From contig DATBDZ010000248.1 of the NCBI GenBank assembly GCA_036276235.1, positions 1 through 39,944 on the forward strand: DNA of 39,944 bases. The letters are read 5' to 3'. A program made the translations under genes and the position numbers. This document shows positions 23,738 through 32,258 of the stretch, piece by piece. Under the pieces are notes generated by a model. The model did no database searches, was not told where the DNA came from, and worked only from the letters and a program-made list of their open reading frames with translations. This DNA comes from JANWHF01 sp036276235. Its GTDB lineage: Bacteria; Planctomycetota; Phycisphaerae; Tepidisphaerales; Tepidisphaeraceae. Every line of letters begins with the position of its first letter. The stretch's first letter is position 1.

Positions 23738-24942
23738 AACGCAACCATCTGTTACCGACGACCGACAACGCCGCAGACGGCAAGGCATCCATGGAAACGA
23801 ATTTGAACATCAACCCACGCCCGGCGCGCCTCGCCTTCATCGAAGGGCTTCGGGGCATTGCGGCGATGTATGTCGTTATTTTTCACATTACACATTCCTA
23901 CATTCCCAATCTCCCGCCTCGAGTGCGTCCGTGGCTCGCCTGGACCGAACACGGCCATCTGGCCGTTGACGTTTTCATCGTCCTTTCCGGTTTCTGTCTG
24001 ATGCTCCCGCTGGCTCGATCGGGAACGCGGCAACTCAACGGATTTAGCCGCTTCATCAAACGGCGGGCCACGCGAATCCTCCCTCCTTACTATGCCGCCC
24101 TCGCGTTCTCGCTGCTTTGCCTGGCGCTATCATCCGACACCTGGCGGATGCTCCATGGCCGCGCGCCGGTCCATCAGGGATGGGGAAGTGAACTGACGAC
24201 CGGCGATTTGCTCTCACATCTGTTCCTCTACCACAACTTCACACAGTGGTGGCTCTCGCTGGACGTCCCGATGTGGACCGTCGCGACCGAGTTTCAGATT
24301 TATTTCCTGTTTCCGCTCTTATTGCTGCCGCTCTTGCGCAGATTCAATCGACCGGGGCTGGCGATCGTTGCCATTGGTTTGGGCTTGATCCCTTTGGCAT
24401 TTGGCCCGCTTGATTTTTGGCGGCGATCTTGTCCGTGGTTCATCGGACTGTTCGCGATGGGGATGATAGCGGCGGAAGTGGCCTTGAGCGGCGAGTTGAT
24501 CCCATGGATTGCCGCGCTGTGCGGCGCATCGGCGGTAGCTGTCGCGACGCCGCTCATCTGGCATTTCGGCCACGAGGGAAGATACATGGCCCCTCAGGAT
24601 ATTTTGGTCGGGATGGCGACGGCTTCGTTTCTCGCACTTTGCGTGCAGCCTTCGTCCATCATCGCCGCTCCGCGCGCCCTTCTTGAGATGAAGCCGATCG
24701 TGTGGCTTGGCACCTTTTCTTACAGCATTTACCTGATGCACACACCAATTCTTGCGAAGGTCCGGCCGTTCACCAACCTGCTGCACCTCTCGCCGCTTCC
24801 TGAATTCATCTTCACGATGCTCGTGACGGTTCCTATCGTCGTCGCGGCATCCTTCGCGTTTTATCTCGTTTGTGAGCGGCCCTTCATCTATCGAAGGCCC
24901 GCGCCGGCTCCGGTCGAGCCGGAGGTCAGCCTGGTTGCCTGA
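23734..24942 (+). CDS. Acyltransferase 3 family membrane protein (OafA-like)
   Basis: The 402-residue product has FIEGLRGIAAMYVVIFHIT, GHLAVDVFIVLSGFCLMLP, KRRATRILPPYYAALAF, VPMWTVATEFQIYFLFPLLLLP and LGTFSYSIYLMHTPI, in the family order, with about ten membrane helices. The ATG at 23734 overlaps the GT2 stop codon (ATGA); an in-frame ATG at 23791 just before the conserved part is an alternative. It is the third close acyltransferase paralogue of the locus and the last gene of the long plus-strand unit. Its 3' end overlaps the minus-strand DXD glycosyltransferase gene by 17 nt. Confidence 0.87.
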   Translation: MKRNHLLPTTDNAADGKASMETNLNINPRPARLAFIEGLRGIAAMYVVIFHITHSYIPNLPPRVRPWLAWTEHGHLAVDVFIVLSGFCLMLPLARSGTRQLNGFSRFIKRRATRILPPYYAALAFSLLCLALSSDTWRMLHGRAPVHQGWGSELTTGDLLSHLFLYHNFTQWWLSLDVPMWTVATEFQIYFLFPLLLLPLLRRFNRPGLAIVAIGLGLIPLAFGPLDFWRRSCPWFIGLFAMGMIAAEVALSGELIPWIAALCGASAVAVATPLIWHFGHEGRYMAPQDILVGMATASFLALCVQPSSIIAAPRALLEMKPIVWLGTFSYSIYLMHTPILAKVRPFTNLLHLSPLPEFIFTMLVTVPIVVAASFAFYLVCERPFIYRRPAPAPVEPEVSLVA

Positions 24943-25759
24943 ACAGCTTGTTCACATTGCGCATGATCTTGTCGATCAACGGGAGAACGGAAGCAAAACG
25001 AGGATACTCATTGCGAACCTTGTACTTCAGCTCCTCGTACGCGGTCTTTTCCTTCCAACTGCCGTTGCAAAGATGAATGGCATATGATCCGTCGTTGAGA
25101 AACGCAGAGTTTCCGACGAGCACCTCGGGTTCCAAAACGATCATATTATCATCAAGCAATTGTCTGGCGGCGTCGTACCGGTACCCGTACTTCTCGGCGA
25201 TTTTTGAGATAAACGGGCCGATAATAAACTGCTCGCAGGAAGGATTGCCATTGGCATCGAGCAGGTGTTTGTCGTGGTAGAATTCCAGGCAATCCTTCAG
25301 CAGTTTGCAGCCAGGTGCCGCGCCCACGATCGCCGCCTGGATGTTGTGCCCATAGATGTAGGCATTCGGATCGAGCGGCACTCCGCGGGCATCGAGCTTG
25401 GCCCGCTCAGCTTCCGTGAAATTGTACGGATGAATCTCGTGTGACGTGAATAGGTTGTATTTGAGGAACTCGTCGAACCGGTTGAAAATTCTCACGTCAG
25501 AATCGAGATAAACGCCTCCCTCAACGTACAGCGCATGCAAGCGGACGTAATCCGCGACGAACGCCCACTTCTTTGCGGCAAATGCTTCCTTCACGAACGG
25601 GACCGACCCGAAATCGAAACTGTTGGCATCCCAGAGCCGCAGTTTGTAATCGGGCATGACCTCTTTCCACGTGTTCACGCACCTCGTGAGAAAGGTTGGC
25701 ATCTCCTCGCCGCTAAACCAGCAGTAGTGAATGACTCTTGGGATTCGATCTTCGATCAT
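24926..25759 (-). CDS. DXD-motif glycosyltransferase (Gly_transf_sug type)
   Basis: The 277-residue protein begins IPRVIHYCWFSGEEMP and contains KWAFVADYVRLHALYVEGG followed by VYLDSDVRIFN, the DXD sugar-nucleotide site (about residues 85-113). These features define the Gly_transf_sug/OCH1-like group, retaining transferases common in capsule loci. No membrane segment is evident. The ATG at 25759 matches the family's N-terminus. The same frame runs on upstream without stops, antisense to the dehydrogenase, but that extension has no coding character. It is divergent from the UDP-sugar dehydrogenase with 117 nt between, and its 3' end overlaps the acyltransferase on the other strand. Confidence 0.85.
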   Translation of the reverse strand: MIEDRIPRVIHYCWFSGEEMPTFLTRCVNTWKEVMPDYKLRLWDANSFDFGSVPFVKEAFAAKKWAFVADYVRLHALYVEGGVYLDSDVRIFNRFDEFLKYNLFTSHEIHPYNFTEAERAKLDARGVPLDPNAYIYGHNIQAAIVGAAPGCKLLKDCLEFYHDKHLLDANGNPSCEQFIIGPFISKIAEKYGYRYDAARQLLDDNMIVLEPEVLVGNSAFLNDGSYAIHLCNGSWKEKTAYEELKYKVRNEYPRFASVLPLIDKIMRNVNKLFRQPG

Positions 25760-25876
25760 ATGAGTGAAACGTAATTCGCGGTGACGTTTGAATTCTCGCG
25801 AAACGGCACGGGGATGCAACGGTACGAACGCGGCAACCGTGCACGCGCGGGCGACTTTGCTTATGATGGGAATGGG

Positions 25877-27187
25877 ATGAACCTCATCGATCGAATCGAA
25901 AATCGCCAGGCCGTCGTCGGCGTGATTGGGCTGGGCTATGTCGGCCTCCCGCTGTTGGCGGCGTTTCATTCCAGCGGGTTTCCCGTCATTGGATTCGATG
26001 TCGATCCCAATAAAATCCGCATGCTGATGGCGGGCCAGAGCTATCTGGCGCATCTGGGGCCGGAACTGGTGACACGGCTCAAGAGCGGCGGACGCTTTGA
26101 AGCGACTTGCGACTTGTCGCGGCTGGGCGAGTGCGACGCCATCATCAGTTGCGTTCCAACGCCGCTCGGCAAACATCTGGAGCCGGATCTTTCCTACGTC
26201 GAGCAGACGGCGACCGACATCGCCAAAACGCTGCGGCCGGGACAATTGATTTCGCTGGAATCGACCACCTATCCCGGCACCACGCGCGAGATCATGCTGC
26301 CGCGGCTCGAGGCCCGGGGCCTCAAATGCGGCAAGGATTTTTTCCTGGCGTATTCGCCGGAGCGCGAGGATCCGGGCCGGCGCGATCACAGCACGCAGAC
26401 GATCCCCAAGTTGGTGGGCGGCATCGACGCCGAGAGCGGCCGCCTTGCGACCGCGCTTTATCGCAAGGCGATCAAGCAGGTGATTCCCGTTTCCACGGCG
26501 GAAGTGGCCGAGGCGGCGAAGATCCTGGAGAACGTTTACCGCGCTGTGAACATTGCGCTGGTCAATGAGATGAAAGTCGTCTTGCAGGCGATGAACATCG
26601 ACGTATGGGAAGTGATCGCGGCGGCGGCGACCAAGCCGTTCGGGTTCCAGCCTTTCTATCCCGGCCCCGGCTTGGGCGGGCATTGCATTCCGATCGATCC
26701 GTATTACCTCACATGGAAAGCGCGCGAATTGGGATTGGCCACACGGTTTATCGAGCTGGCCGGCGACGTGAATCGTTCGATGCCTGACTACGTCATTCAG
26801 CGCGTCGTGCTCGCGCTGAACGATCGCGGCAAGGCGATCAAAGGCTGCCGTGCACTGGTGCTTGGCCTGGCGTACAAGCCTAACGTCGATGACGTGCGCG
26901 AGAGCCCCAGCTTCGAGCTGATCGAAAAGCTCGAGCATCTGGGGGCCCATGTCGATTACAACGATCCGCACGTGCCGACCACCCACAAGATGCGCAATTA
27001 CGATCTGAAGATGCACAGCGTGCCGCTCAGCGGGCCGATGCTGGTGAAGTATGATTGCGTCGTCGTGGCAACGGATCATGCGGCTTACGACTGGCAGTTG
27101 ATTGCGGATCATGCGCAGCTAATCATCGATTCGCGCAACGCGCTGCGGGTCGTTACCGGGCGGCGCGATCATATCGTTCAAGGATAA
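25877..27187 (+). CDS. UDP-N-acetyl-hexosamine/UDP-sugar 6-dehydrogenase (WbpA/TviB type)
   Basis: This 436-residue enzyme has the NAD-binding VGVIGLGYVGLPLLAAF (about residues 14-30), SCVPTPLGKHLEPDLSYVE, FLAYSPEREDPG, the helix AEAAKILENVYRAVNIAL and the active-site loop GPGLGGHCIPIDPYYLTW with catalytic Cys270. KPNVDDVRESPS belongs to the C-terminal UDP-binding domain. Length and SPEREDPG fit the WbpA/TviB branch, which oxidises UDP-HexNAc to uronic acids, more than UDP-glucose dehydrogenase. The locus glycan therefore probably contains an acidic sugar. The ATG at 25877 is chosen because the family starts there; a TATGAT box ends 9 nt upstream. It precedes a GT4 gene by 31 nt. Confidence 0.88.
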   Translation: MNLIDRIENRQAVVGVIGLGYVGLPLLAAFHSSGFPVIGFDVDPNKIRMLMAGQSYLAHLGPELVTRLKSGGRFEATCDLSRLGECDAIISCVPTPLGKHLEPDLSYVEQTATDIAKTLRPGQLISLESTTYPGTTREIMLPRLEARGLKCGKDFFLAYSPEREDPGRRDHSTQTIPKLVGGIDAESGRLATALYRKAIKQVIPVSTAEVAEAAKILENVYRAVNIALVNEMKVVLQAMNIDVWEVIAAAATKPFGFQPFYPGPGLGGHCIPIDPYYLTWKARELGLATRFIELAGDVNRSMPDYVIQRVVLALNDRGKAIKGCRALVLGLAYKPNVDDVRESPSFELIEKLEHLGAHVDYNDPHVPTTHKMRNYDLKMHSVPLSGPMLVKYDCVVVATDHAAYDWQLIADHAQLIIDSRNALRVVTGRRDHIVQG

Positions 27188-27218
27188 GCATGACTCCCCT
27201 GCCTGGCCGGGACATCCG

Positions 27219-28355
27219 ATGAAAATCCATTTGGTGGCCCCCGCTCTTCCGCCGATCTTCGATGGGATCGGCGATTACAGCGCGCACATCGCCAGGGAAT
27301 TGGTTGCGTCGGTGCAAGTCACTGTGTTGACGACGACCACCGCGCGGTGCGATCCGATCGACGGAGTTCGGATCGTTCCCACCTTCAATACACGGCATCG
27401 GCGCAGTGTGCGGAAGATCGGCCAGATTATTGCGGACGACCGGCCCGATTGGGTCGTGCTGCAATTCAATCAGTTCAGCTACGGCAGATGGGGGCTGAAC
27501 CCGTGGCTGCCGCTGGTTTTGCGAAAGGCCGTGCGGAAGAATCCTGGCTGCCGACTGGCGGTAATGTTTCACGAGGACTTTGTCTGGCCGGCGAACTGGA
27601 AGTTCGCCATCATGCAGCAGTGGCAACGCTGGCAGTTCAAGGCCCTGGGCCGTGCCGCACACCTGGTCTTCTTTTCCATCGACCCATGGGTGAAAAAGTA
27701 CGGCGGCTGGTTTCCCGGCAAGCCGGTTTTGCATTTGCCCGTGGGCTCAAACATTCCAAAAGTCCAAATCACCCGCGAAGAGGCGCGGCAGCGACTGGGG
27801 ATCAAACCCAGCCAAATCGTTCTGGGTCTTTTCGGATTGGTAAACGGCGGACGCAATGCCCAATGGCTGACAGCAGCAATCGAAGCGGCGAAGCAATCGC
27901 AGCGCGATGTCGTTCTGCTTTACATTGGCGCGCACGGTCAGGTTGTGCGATCAGTCGCAAGCGGAAATCCGATCATCGCGGATGGCCCCTTCCCCGGCGA
28001 CGAAGTCTCCCGCCGCCTTGCGGCGATTGACGTATTTCTCTCCCCCTTAGGAGACGGCGTGTCCACACGCCGAGGTTCGATGATGGCCGGATTGCAACAT
28101 GGCCTGGCAACAGTCGGCACACGCGGTTGGGCCACCGACGACATGCTCGCCGTCGAACATCAACGATCCATCATGCTGGCGGATGTGAATTCGCTGGAGG
28201 AGTACAAGTCGCTCGTGAGTGAGTTGATCGAGGATGGACAATTGCGCGAGCAAATCGGTAAGGGCGCCGCAGCGCTGTACGAGAGGGAATTTGATTGGCC
28301 AAGGATTGCCGCGCGCATGCTGGATGCGCTAAAAGCAGCTTCAGCGGCGGGATGA
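27219..28355 (+). CDS. GT4-family glycosyltransferase, paralogue of the one at 9650
   Basis: The 378-residue GT-B protein begins MKIHLVAPALPPIFDGIGDY and shares VLQFNQFSYGRWGLNP, CRLAVMFHEDFV, WFPGKPVLHLPVGSNI, DGVSTRRGSMMAGLQHG and GWATDDM with the gene on the minus strand at 9650-10816. The C-terminal half contains VLGLFGLVNGGRN and VFLSPLGDGVSTRRG. Both copies replace the usual EX7E segment by DGVSTRRGS, which may mark a distinct subfamily. It follows the dehydrogenase on the same strand after 31 nt and probably shares its message. It is the last gene of the glycan locus before a repeat-rich spacer. Confidence 0.85.
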   Translation: MKIHLVAPALPPIFDGIGDYSAHIARELVASVQVTVLTTTTARCDPIDGVRIVPTFNTRHRRSVRKIGQIIADDRPDWVVLQFNQFSYGRWGLNPWLPLVLRKAVRKNPGCRLAVMFHEDFVWPANWKFAIMQQWQRWQFKALGRAAHLVFFSIDPWVKKYGGWFPGKPVLHLPVGSNIPKVQITREEARQRLGIKPSQIVLGLFGLVNGGRNAQWLTAAIEAAKQSQRDVVLLYIGAHGQVVRSVASGNPIIADGPFPGDEVSRRLAAIDVFLSPLGDGVSTRRGSMMAGLQHGLATVGTRGWATDDMLAVEHQRSIMLADVNSLEEYKSLVSELIEDGQLREQIGKGAAALYEREFDWPRIAARMLDALKAASAAG

Positions 28356-28434
28356 GTCCCGGCCAGCCTTCGCGAATCGGCTACACGCTCCGGCGTACCG
28401 GTTGTTACAGCTGGGAACGGATGCGCTCTCAGAA

Positions 28435-28560
28435 CCCTCTCCCCTGTACTCAGGGGAGAGGGCAGGGTGAGGGGACGAACGCGTCAACTTGCGAACCGCG
28501 CCGTATCGCGCCCCGCTGTCCCCTCACCCCAGCCCTCTCCCCCGAGTACAGGGGAGAGGG
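28435..28560. repeat. Pair of REP-like palindromic repeats in inverted orientation
   Basis: Copy A (28435-28475) has the core CTCTCCCCTGTACTCAGGGG, itself nearly palindromic, with a G-rich tail GCAGGGTGAGGGG. Copy B (28520-28560) is the same unit inverted. The two could fold into one large hairpin with a loop of about 44 nt. A second related pair lies at 32114-32221. The spacer 28356-28677 contains no gene, only these repeats, an 11-nt fragment of the repeat at 29462 (CTCAGCATGAC, 28610-28620) and a terminator. Confidence 0.75.
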
Positions 28561-28640
28561 AGAAGACGCGCCTTTCATGTTTTGCAGCAGTGCCGATGGC
28601 ACGTAACCACTCAGCATGACAGTCATCGCAACAAAATTAG

Positions 28641-28659
28641 GGGCGGGATTATCCCGCCC
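28641..28659. terminator. Bidirectional intrinsic terminator
   Basis: GGGCGGGAT and ATCCCGCCC form a perfect palindrome around a single T. TTTGTT follows on the plus strand, and on the minus strand the stem is followed by CCTAATTTTGTT. It sits between the convergent GT4 gene and the RNase H-like gene, so it can end both transcripts. Confidence 0.7.
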
Positions 28660-28677
28660 TTTGTTGGCCCGCGACCG

Positions 28678-29286
28678 TCAATGCAACCCCCCTTCCAACT
28701 CCCCCATCTTCGACCCGCACTGACACACAAACGGCTTCAACTGATGCGGCCGAATCGATGATGGCTTGCGCAGCTCGATCACACACCCACACCGCGGACA
28801 AGCAAAGCGATCCCCTTCCTTCGGCGCGACCGGCGTCGGCGCATCCAGCGGAGAACTGTTGCCTTCCGCGTCGGTTACATCGGCCTTGCGATCCAGCGCC
28901 AGGTTCACCAATTTGTCGGCCAGCTCATTCTTATGGCGAAGATTGTGCTCGATCTTTGCGTGATCGAATTGATGATAGAGAAACTGGGCCTCGTCGTAGA
29001 GCACCCTCATATCCGGATGCTTGACGCGATATTCGCCGCGCATTTGTTTGATGATCAATTCGCTGTCGCCGCGGATGAGGATTGATTTTGCGCCCAGTTC
29101 TTTCGCTTTCTCCAGCCCGGTGATCAGCGCGCGATATTCGGCCACATTATTCGTCGCGCGGCCGATGCAGCGGCCGAGCGTGAAAATCGGCGTTCCATCT
29201 TCGGCCCGCAAAACAACCCCGATTCCCGCCGGCCCCGGGTTCCCACGGCTGCCGCCGTCAAACTCAATGGTGATGCGCTCGTCCAT
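28678..29286 (-). CDS. RNase HI-family protein with C-terminal zinc ribbon
   Basis: The 202-residue protein has an RNase H fold: ITIEFDGGSRGNPGPAGIG with Asp10, ATNNVAEYRAL with Glu50, LIRGDSELIIKQM with Asp74 and KNELADKLVNLAL with Asp124, so all four carboxylates expected of RNase HI-like enzymes are present. It belongs to the shorter RVT_3-type branch lacking the basic protrusion. A C-terminal extension (about residues 155-202) carries CPRCGC and CQCG, a probable zinc ribbon. It should cleave RNA in RNA-DNA hybrids; the extension could aid nucleic-acid binding. On the minus strand TTGACC, 16 nt, TAGGTT lies upstream, with the -10 ending 6 nt before the ATG. It is not part of the glycan locus. 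Confidence 0.85.
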   Translation of the reverse strand: MDERITIEFDGGSRGNPGPAGIGVVLRAEDGTPIFTLGRCIGRATNNVAEYRALITGLEKAKELGAKSILIRGDSELIIKQMRGEYRVKHPDMRVLYDEAQFLYHQFDHAKIEHNLRHKNELADKLVNLALDRKADVTDAEGNSSPLDAPTPVAPKEGDRFACPRCGCVIELRKPSSIRPHQLKPFVCQCGSKMGELEGGLH

Positions 29287-29292
29287 GAGGGC

Positions 29293-29320
29293 AACCTAGC
29301 AGGTGATCGAAGTGGGTCAA
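29293..29320 (-). promoter_or_regulatory. Promoter of the RNase H-like gene, possibly leaderless
   Basis: On the minus strand TTGACC (29315-29320) and TAGGTT (29293-29298) are 16 nt apart. The -10 box ends 6 nt before the ATG, which would give a leaderless or nearly leaderless mRNA. Confidence 0.45.
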
Positions 29321-29461
29321 CACGGGGGGCGAATGAAAAATGTGAAAGGGGGGGTGACAATTCGGCGAGGAGCCTTGTCCCCTCCTCCGATACTCGCAAC
29401 ATTTTGCTTGAACAGTTTAACTCAAGTTGCCATCTGCAATTCCAACACAGAATTCGAGACA

Positions 29462-29543
29462 ACCGTCATGCTGAGGTACTCCGAAGCATCTGGCCGGCTC
29501 GCGCGAGGCAGCCAGATGCTTCGGAGTACCTCAGCATGACGGT
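29462..29543. repeat. Perfect 33-bp inverted repeat
   Basis: Arms at 29462-29494 and 29511-29543 are exact reverse complements over 33 bp, separated by a 16-nt GC-rich loop. The arm includes CATGCTGAGGTACTCCGAAG. An 11-nt piece of it recurs at 28610, which suggests a dispersed family. It lies downstream of the kinase gene and could act as its 3' hairpin. The rest of 29287-29580 holds no gene. Confidence 0.85.
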
Positions 29544-29580
29544 GTGCGAAGACAGTGGACAAATATTCCAGCAACCGCAG

Positions 29581-31992
29581 TCACTTATTGATCAATCCCT
29601 CGGCTTCGCGACGGAGAATTTGAAATACCGCGTAATTCTCGACATCGCCGAGATTCTCGACGCCGGGTTGCGGAACGGTAGTCTTGATTTGCTTGACGAC
29701 CTGATCGAGTTGTTTTTTTGCGTCCTCATCGTGCCCGAGCTTCGCGTTGGACATCGCGGCGATGAGTTGCGCGGTGAGCCTGCCCGGTCCATTGTCCAAC
29801 GAACCGGCGCGGGATGAATCGGCGATGGCCGCCTCGTAGTGGCCGGCGCGATAGTCGGCCAGGGATTGCGTCAGAAGAAACCAGGGAAGCAGCGATTTGT
29901 TGCCTCTCTGAACCGCTTGTTGCGTAAGCTCCAGCATGTGATTGACATCCCCGATCGGCGGTGAGGAAAGCAGACAAACCTTCGCCGTTCGCTCCCCGAC
30001 CACTGGGGCCGAGCCGGCGGCGAATCGATCCAGCATCTGCTGGGCGGTCTTGCGATAGGCGGCATCGTCGCCGGCGTTCAATTCCAGACACGCGCCGATG
30101 TAATAATTCCAATGACCTTCCGGGTCGAGTGCGCGAGCGCGGGCGAAGTCGGCGATCGCTTCCGGAAATCGTCCGAGCCGCGCGCGAAAAATCGCGCGGT
30201 CGCTGAGGATCGATGGATCGTCGGGATGCGCCGCCAGCTGGCGATCTTTTCCGGCGAGCTCCACTCTGACGGCTTCCATTCGCTGGGTCTTGGCGCCGTC
30301 GGCATCGCCCAACCGTTCCATGTCAGTCGCAAGCGACCGCAGTGCGTCGGCGGCCGACTCTTCCATTCCCGGCGTCTGCCGATATCCCTCGAACGCCAGT
30401 TGATGATATCGCGCCGCAGCGGGGTAATCGCGCTGTTGGGTTGCGATGGCGGCCAGCCCCTCGTAGGCCGCGCCGGCAACCGCCGGATAAACGTGGCCGT
30501 CGGCTGTCTGTGAGGTGACCAGCGCGGCGTTGAACTGCCGCTGTGCTGCTTCGGCATCCTTGGCCGACAAATAGAAATATCCCAGCGCAATGCGGCACGC
30601 GATGAGCGTATCCGGCTGATCGCGCAGCCAACCCTGATCGAGCCGCGCCACCGACGTGTCCAACCGCACCCGCGCTCCGTGTGCGCCGCCGAAGGAGAAG
30701 AGCAGATCACGCAGAAAGGTGTTGGCGTTGTCCGTCTGCGCCTTGGCATTCTCGGCGGCCTGGCGCTGCTGGCTTTCCTTCGCCTCGGCGATTCGTGCGC
30801 GATCGCGCTCGGCGCGGGCGTGGAACATCGCCAGCGCCGCAGCCGTGATACCAAGCAGGAGCGCGATCAGCACTGCCGCCGCCGCGCCCACGCCGACGCG
30901 ATGCTTGCGGACGAATTTGCTGAGCCGATACGTAAACGCCGGAGGACTGGCGAGCACCGGCTCATCGTTCAGATAGCGCCGAATATCATCCGCCAGAGCG
31001 GCGGCCGAGTCGTAGCGGCGCGTGCGGTCCTTCTCCATCGCGCGAAGGGTGATCCAATCCAGATCCCCGCGCAGCTCGCGGGCCAACCCGCGCAAATCGG
31101 TGTTGTGGCGGGCGGCGGTTTGCGGCGTCGCCGGCCGCGCAATGGTTAACAATGTGCTGGGCTTGGGCGGCTCGGTTTCGCGGATCATCCGCGCCATTCC
31201 CTCCATGCCCGCCTTGCGAAGCTCTGTCGGATCAAAAGGCAGCGCGCCGGTCAGCAATTCATACAGCATCACGCCCAGCGAGTAGACATCCGTGCGCGTA
31301 TCGACATCCAGCCCGCTGGTCTGCGCCTGCTCGGGCGACATGTACTCGGGCGTGCCGACCAGCGATCCGGTCTGTGTGTAGAGCGTGCTCTGAGTGAGCT
31401 GGGTGTTGATCGCCTTGGCGATGCCGAAGTCGATCACCTTGGGAACGGGCTTGCCATCAAAGAGCGTCACCAGCACATTCGACGGCTTCAGATCGCGATG
31501 AATGATCCCCTTCTGATGCGCATGATGCAGCGCTTGGCAGACTGCGATGAACAGCTCCAGCCGCTGCCGCGTCGAAAGCTTGTTCTGATCGCAATATTCC
31601 GTCAGCGAAACACCCGCGACAAACTCCATCGCGAAGTAAGGCCGTCCCGATTCGGTCATGTCGGCGTCGAGCACTTTGGCCACATTCGGATGCGACATCA
31701 GCGCCAGCGCCTGCCGCTCGATGTCGAAGCGCGCGACGACTTCACGGGTGTCCATCCCCAGCTTGATGACCTTGAGCGCCACCAGCCGCCGCACCGGATG
31801 GCGTTGCTCGGCTTTGTAAACGATGCCCATTCCCCCTTCGCCGATCTTTTCGATGATGCGATAGGGACCGATGGTCTGAGGATCGGAAGTGGAGAGAATT
31901 CCCGGCGTTTGCGCAGGCCCCGCCTCGGTCGGCAAAACCGTCATCCGCTGCGCGCTGTCATCTGACAATGGATTGCCCTTCAATTCGGCCAT
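29581..31992 (-). CDS. Membrane-anchored Ser/Thr protein kinase with TPR-like extracytoplasmic part
   Basis: This 803-residue kinase has an N-terminal catalytic domain: GEGGMG loop (residues 51-56), VALKVIKLG with Lys74, HRDLKPSN (165-172), DFG (188-190), GTPEYMSPEQ and DVYSLGVMLYELL. A membrane segment follows (about 366-390, VGVGAAAAVLIALLLGITAAALAMF), then a helical linker and TPR-like helices (LSDRAIFRARLGRFPEAIADFARARALDPEG). All catalytic residues are present, so it should be active. The insert ALKVIKLGMDTREVVARFD is typical of planctomycete kinases. The ATG at 31992 is chosen because GAGGG lies 8 nt upstream. It is divergent from the Clp_N-P450 gene. Signal and substrates are unknown; the TPR part may bind partner proteins. 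Confidence 0.9.
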   Translation of the reverse strand: MAELKGNPLSDDSAQRMTVLPTEAGPAQTPGILSTSDPQTIGPYRIIEKIGEGGMGIVYKAEQRHPVRRLVALKVIKLGMDTREVVARFDIERQALALMSHPNVAKVLDADMTESGRPYFAMEFVAGVSLTEYCDQNKLSTRQRLELFIAVCQALHHAHQKGIIHRDLKPSNVLVTLFDGKPVPKVIDFGIAKAINTQLTQSTLYTQTGSLVGTPEYMSPEQAQTSGLDVDTRTDVYSLGVMLYELLTGALPFDPTELRKAGMEGMARMIRETEPPKPSTLLTIARPATPQTAARHNTDLRGLARELRGDLDWITLRAMEKDRTRRYDSAAALADDIRRYLNDEPVLASPPAFTYRLSKFVRKHRVGVGAAAAVLIALLLGITAAALAMFHARAERDRARIAEAKESQQRQAAENAKAQTDNANTFLRDLLFSFGGAHGARVRLDTSVARLDQGWLRDQPDTLIACRIALGYFYLSAKDAEAAQRQFNAALVTSQTADGHVYPAVAGAAYEGLAAIATQQRDYPAAARYHQLAFEGYRQTPGMEESAADALRSLATDMERLGDADGAKTQRMEAVRVELAGKDRQLAAHPDDPSILSDRAIFRARLGRFPEAIADFARARALDPEGHWNYYIGACLELNAGDDAAYRKTAQQMLDRFAAGSAPVVGERTAKVCLLSSPPIGDVNHMLELTQQAVQRGNKSLLPWFLLTQSLADYRAGHYEAAIADSSRAGSLDNGPGRLTAQLIAAMSNAKLGHDEDAKKQLDQVVKQIKTTVPQPGVENLGDVENYAVFQILRREAEGLINK

Positions 31993-32113
31993 CGATCGAG
32001 CCCTCACGGGAGATGCGTCTGAACTGACGCAATGAATTATCACGTGGGTTTTGTGCAAGTCCAGCGGCGTCGATATGACCCGAGCACTCACTTCGCCGAG
32101 CGCGCGGTATTAT

Positions 32114-32221
32114 TCCCTCCCTCGGTACTCCGGGGGAGGGCTAGGGAGGGGGTTCGCGTAAGTGGCGCGCCTTCTACACAACCCCCCTCCCCAGCCCTCC
32201 CCCGGAGTACCGGGTGAGGGA
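32114..32221. repeat. Second pair of REP-like palindromic repeats
   Basis: Copies at 32114-32152 (core CCCTCGGTACTCCGGGGGAG) and 32182-32221 (core CCCCCGGAGTACCGGGTGAG) are inverted to each other around a 29-nt loop. They are related to the pair at 28435-28560 but not identical. They fill the space between the divergent kinase and Clp_N-P450 genes, upstream of both promoters. Confidence 0.75.
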
Positions 32222-32252
32222 GCCACACTCGGCGCGAAAACAACAACCGAAC

Positions 32253-32258
32253 TATAAT
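32253..32258 (+). promoter_or_regulatory. -10 box of the Clp_N-P450 gene, possibly leaderless
   Basis: TATAAT ends exactly 7 nt before the ATG at 32266, so transcription should begin at or next to the start codon. No convincing -35 box is present at 16-18 nt (CGGCGC region). Confidence 0.5.

Noticed and set aside
24926..27112. Minus-strand open frame of more than 700 codons
   Set aside because: Only the last 277 codons (from the ATG at 25759) look like a protein. The upstream part is antisense to the UDP-sugar dehydrogenase and has a His/Arg/Gln-rich composition typical of mirrored GC-rich genes.
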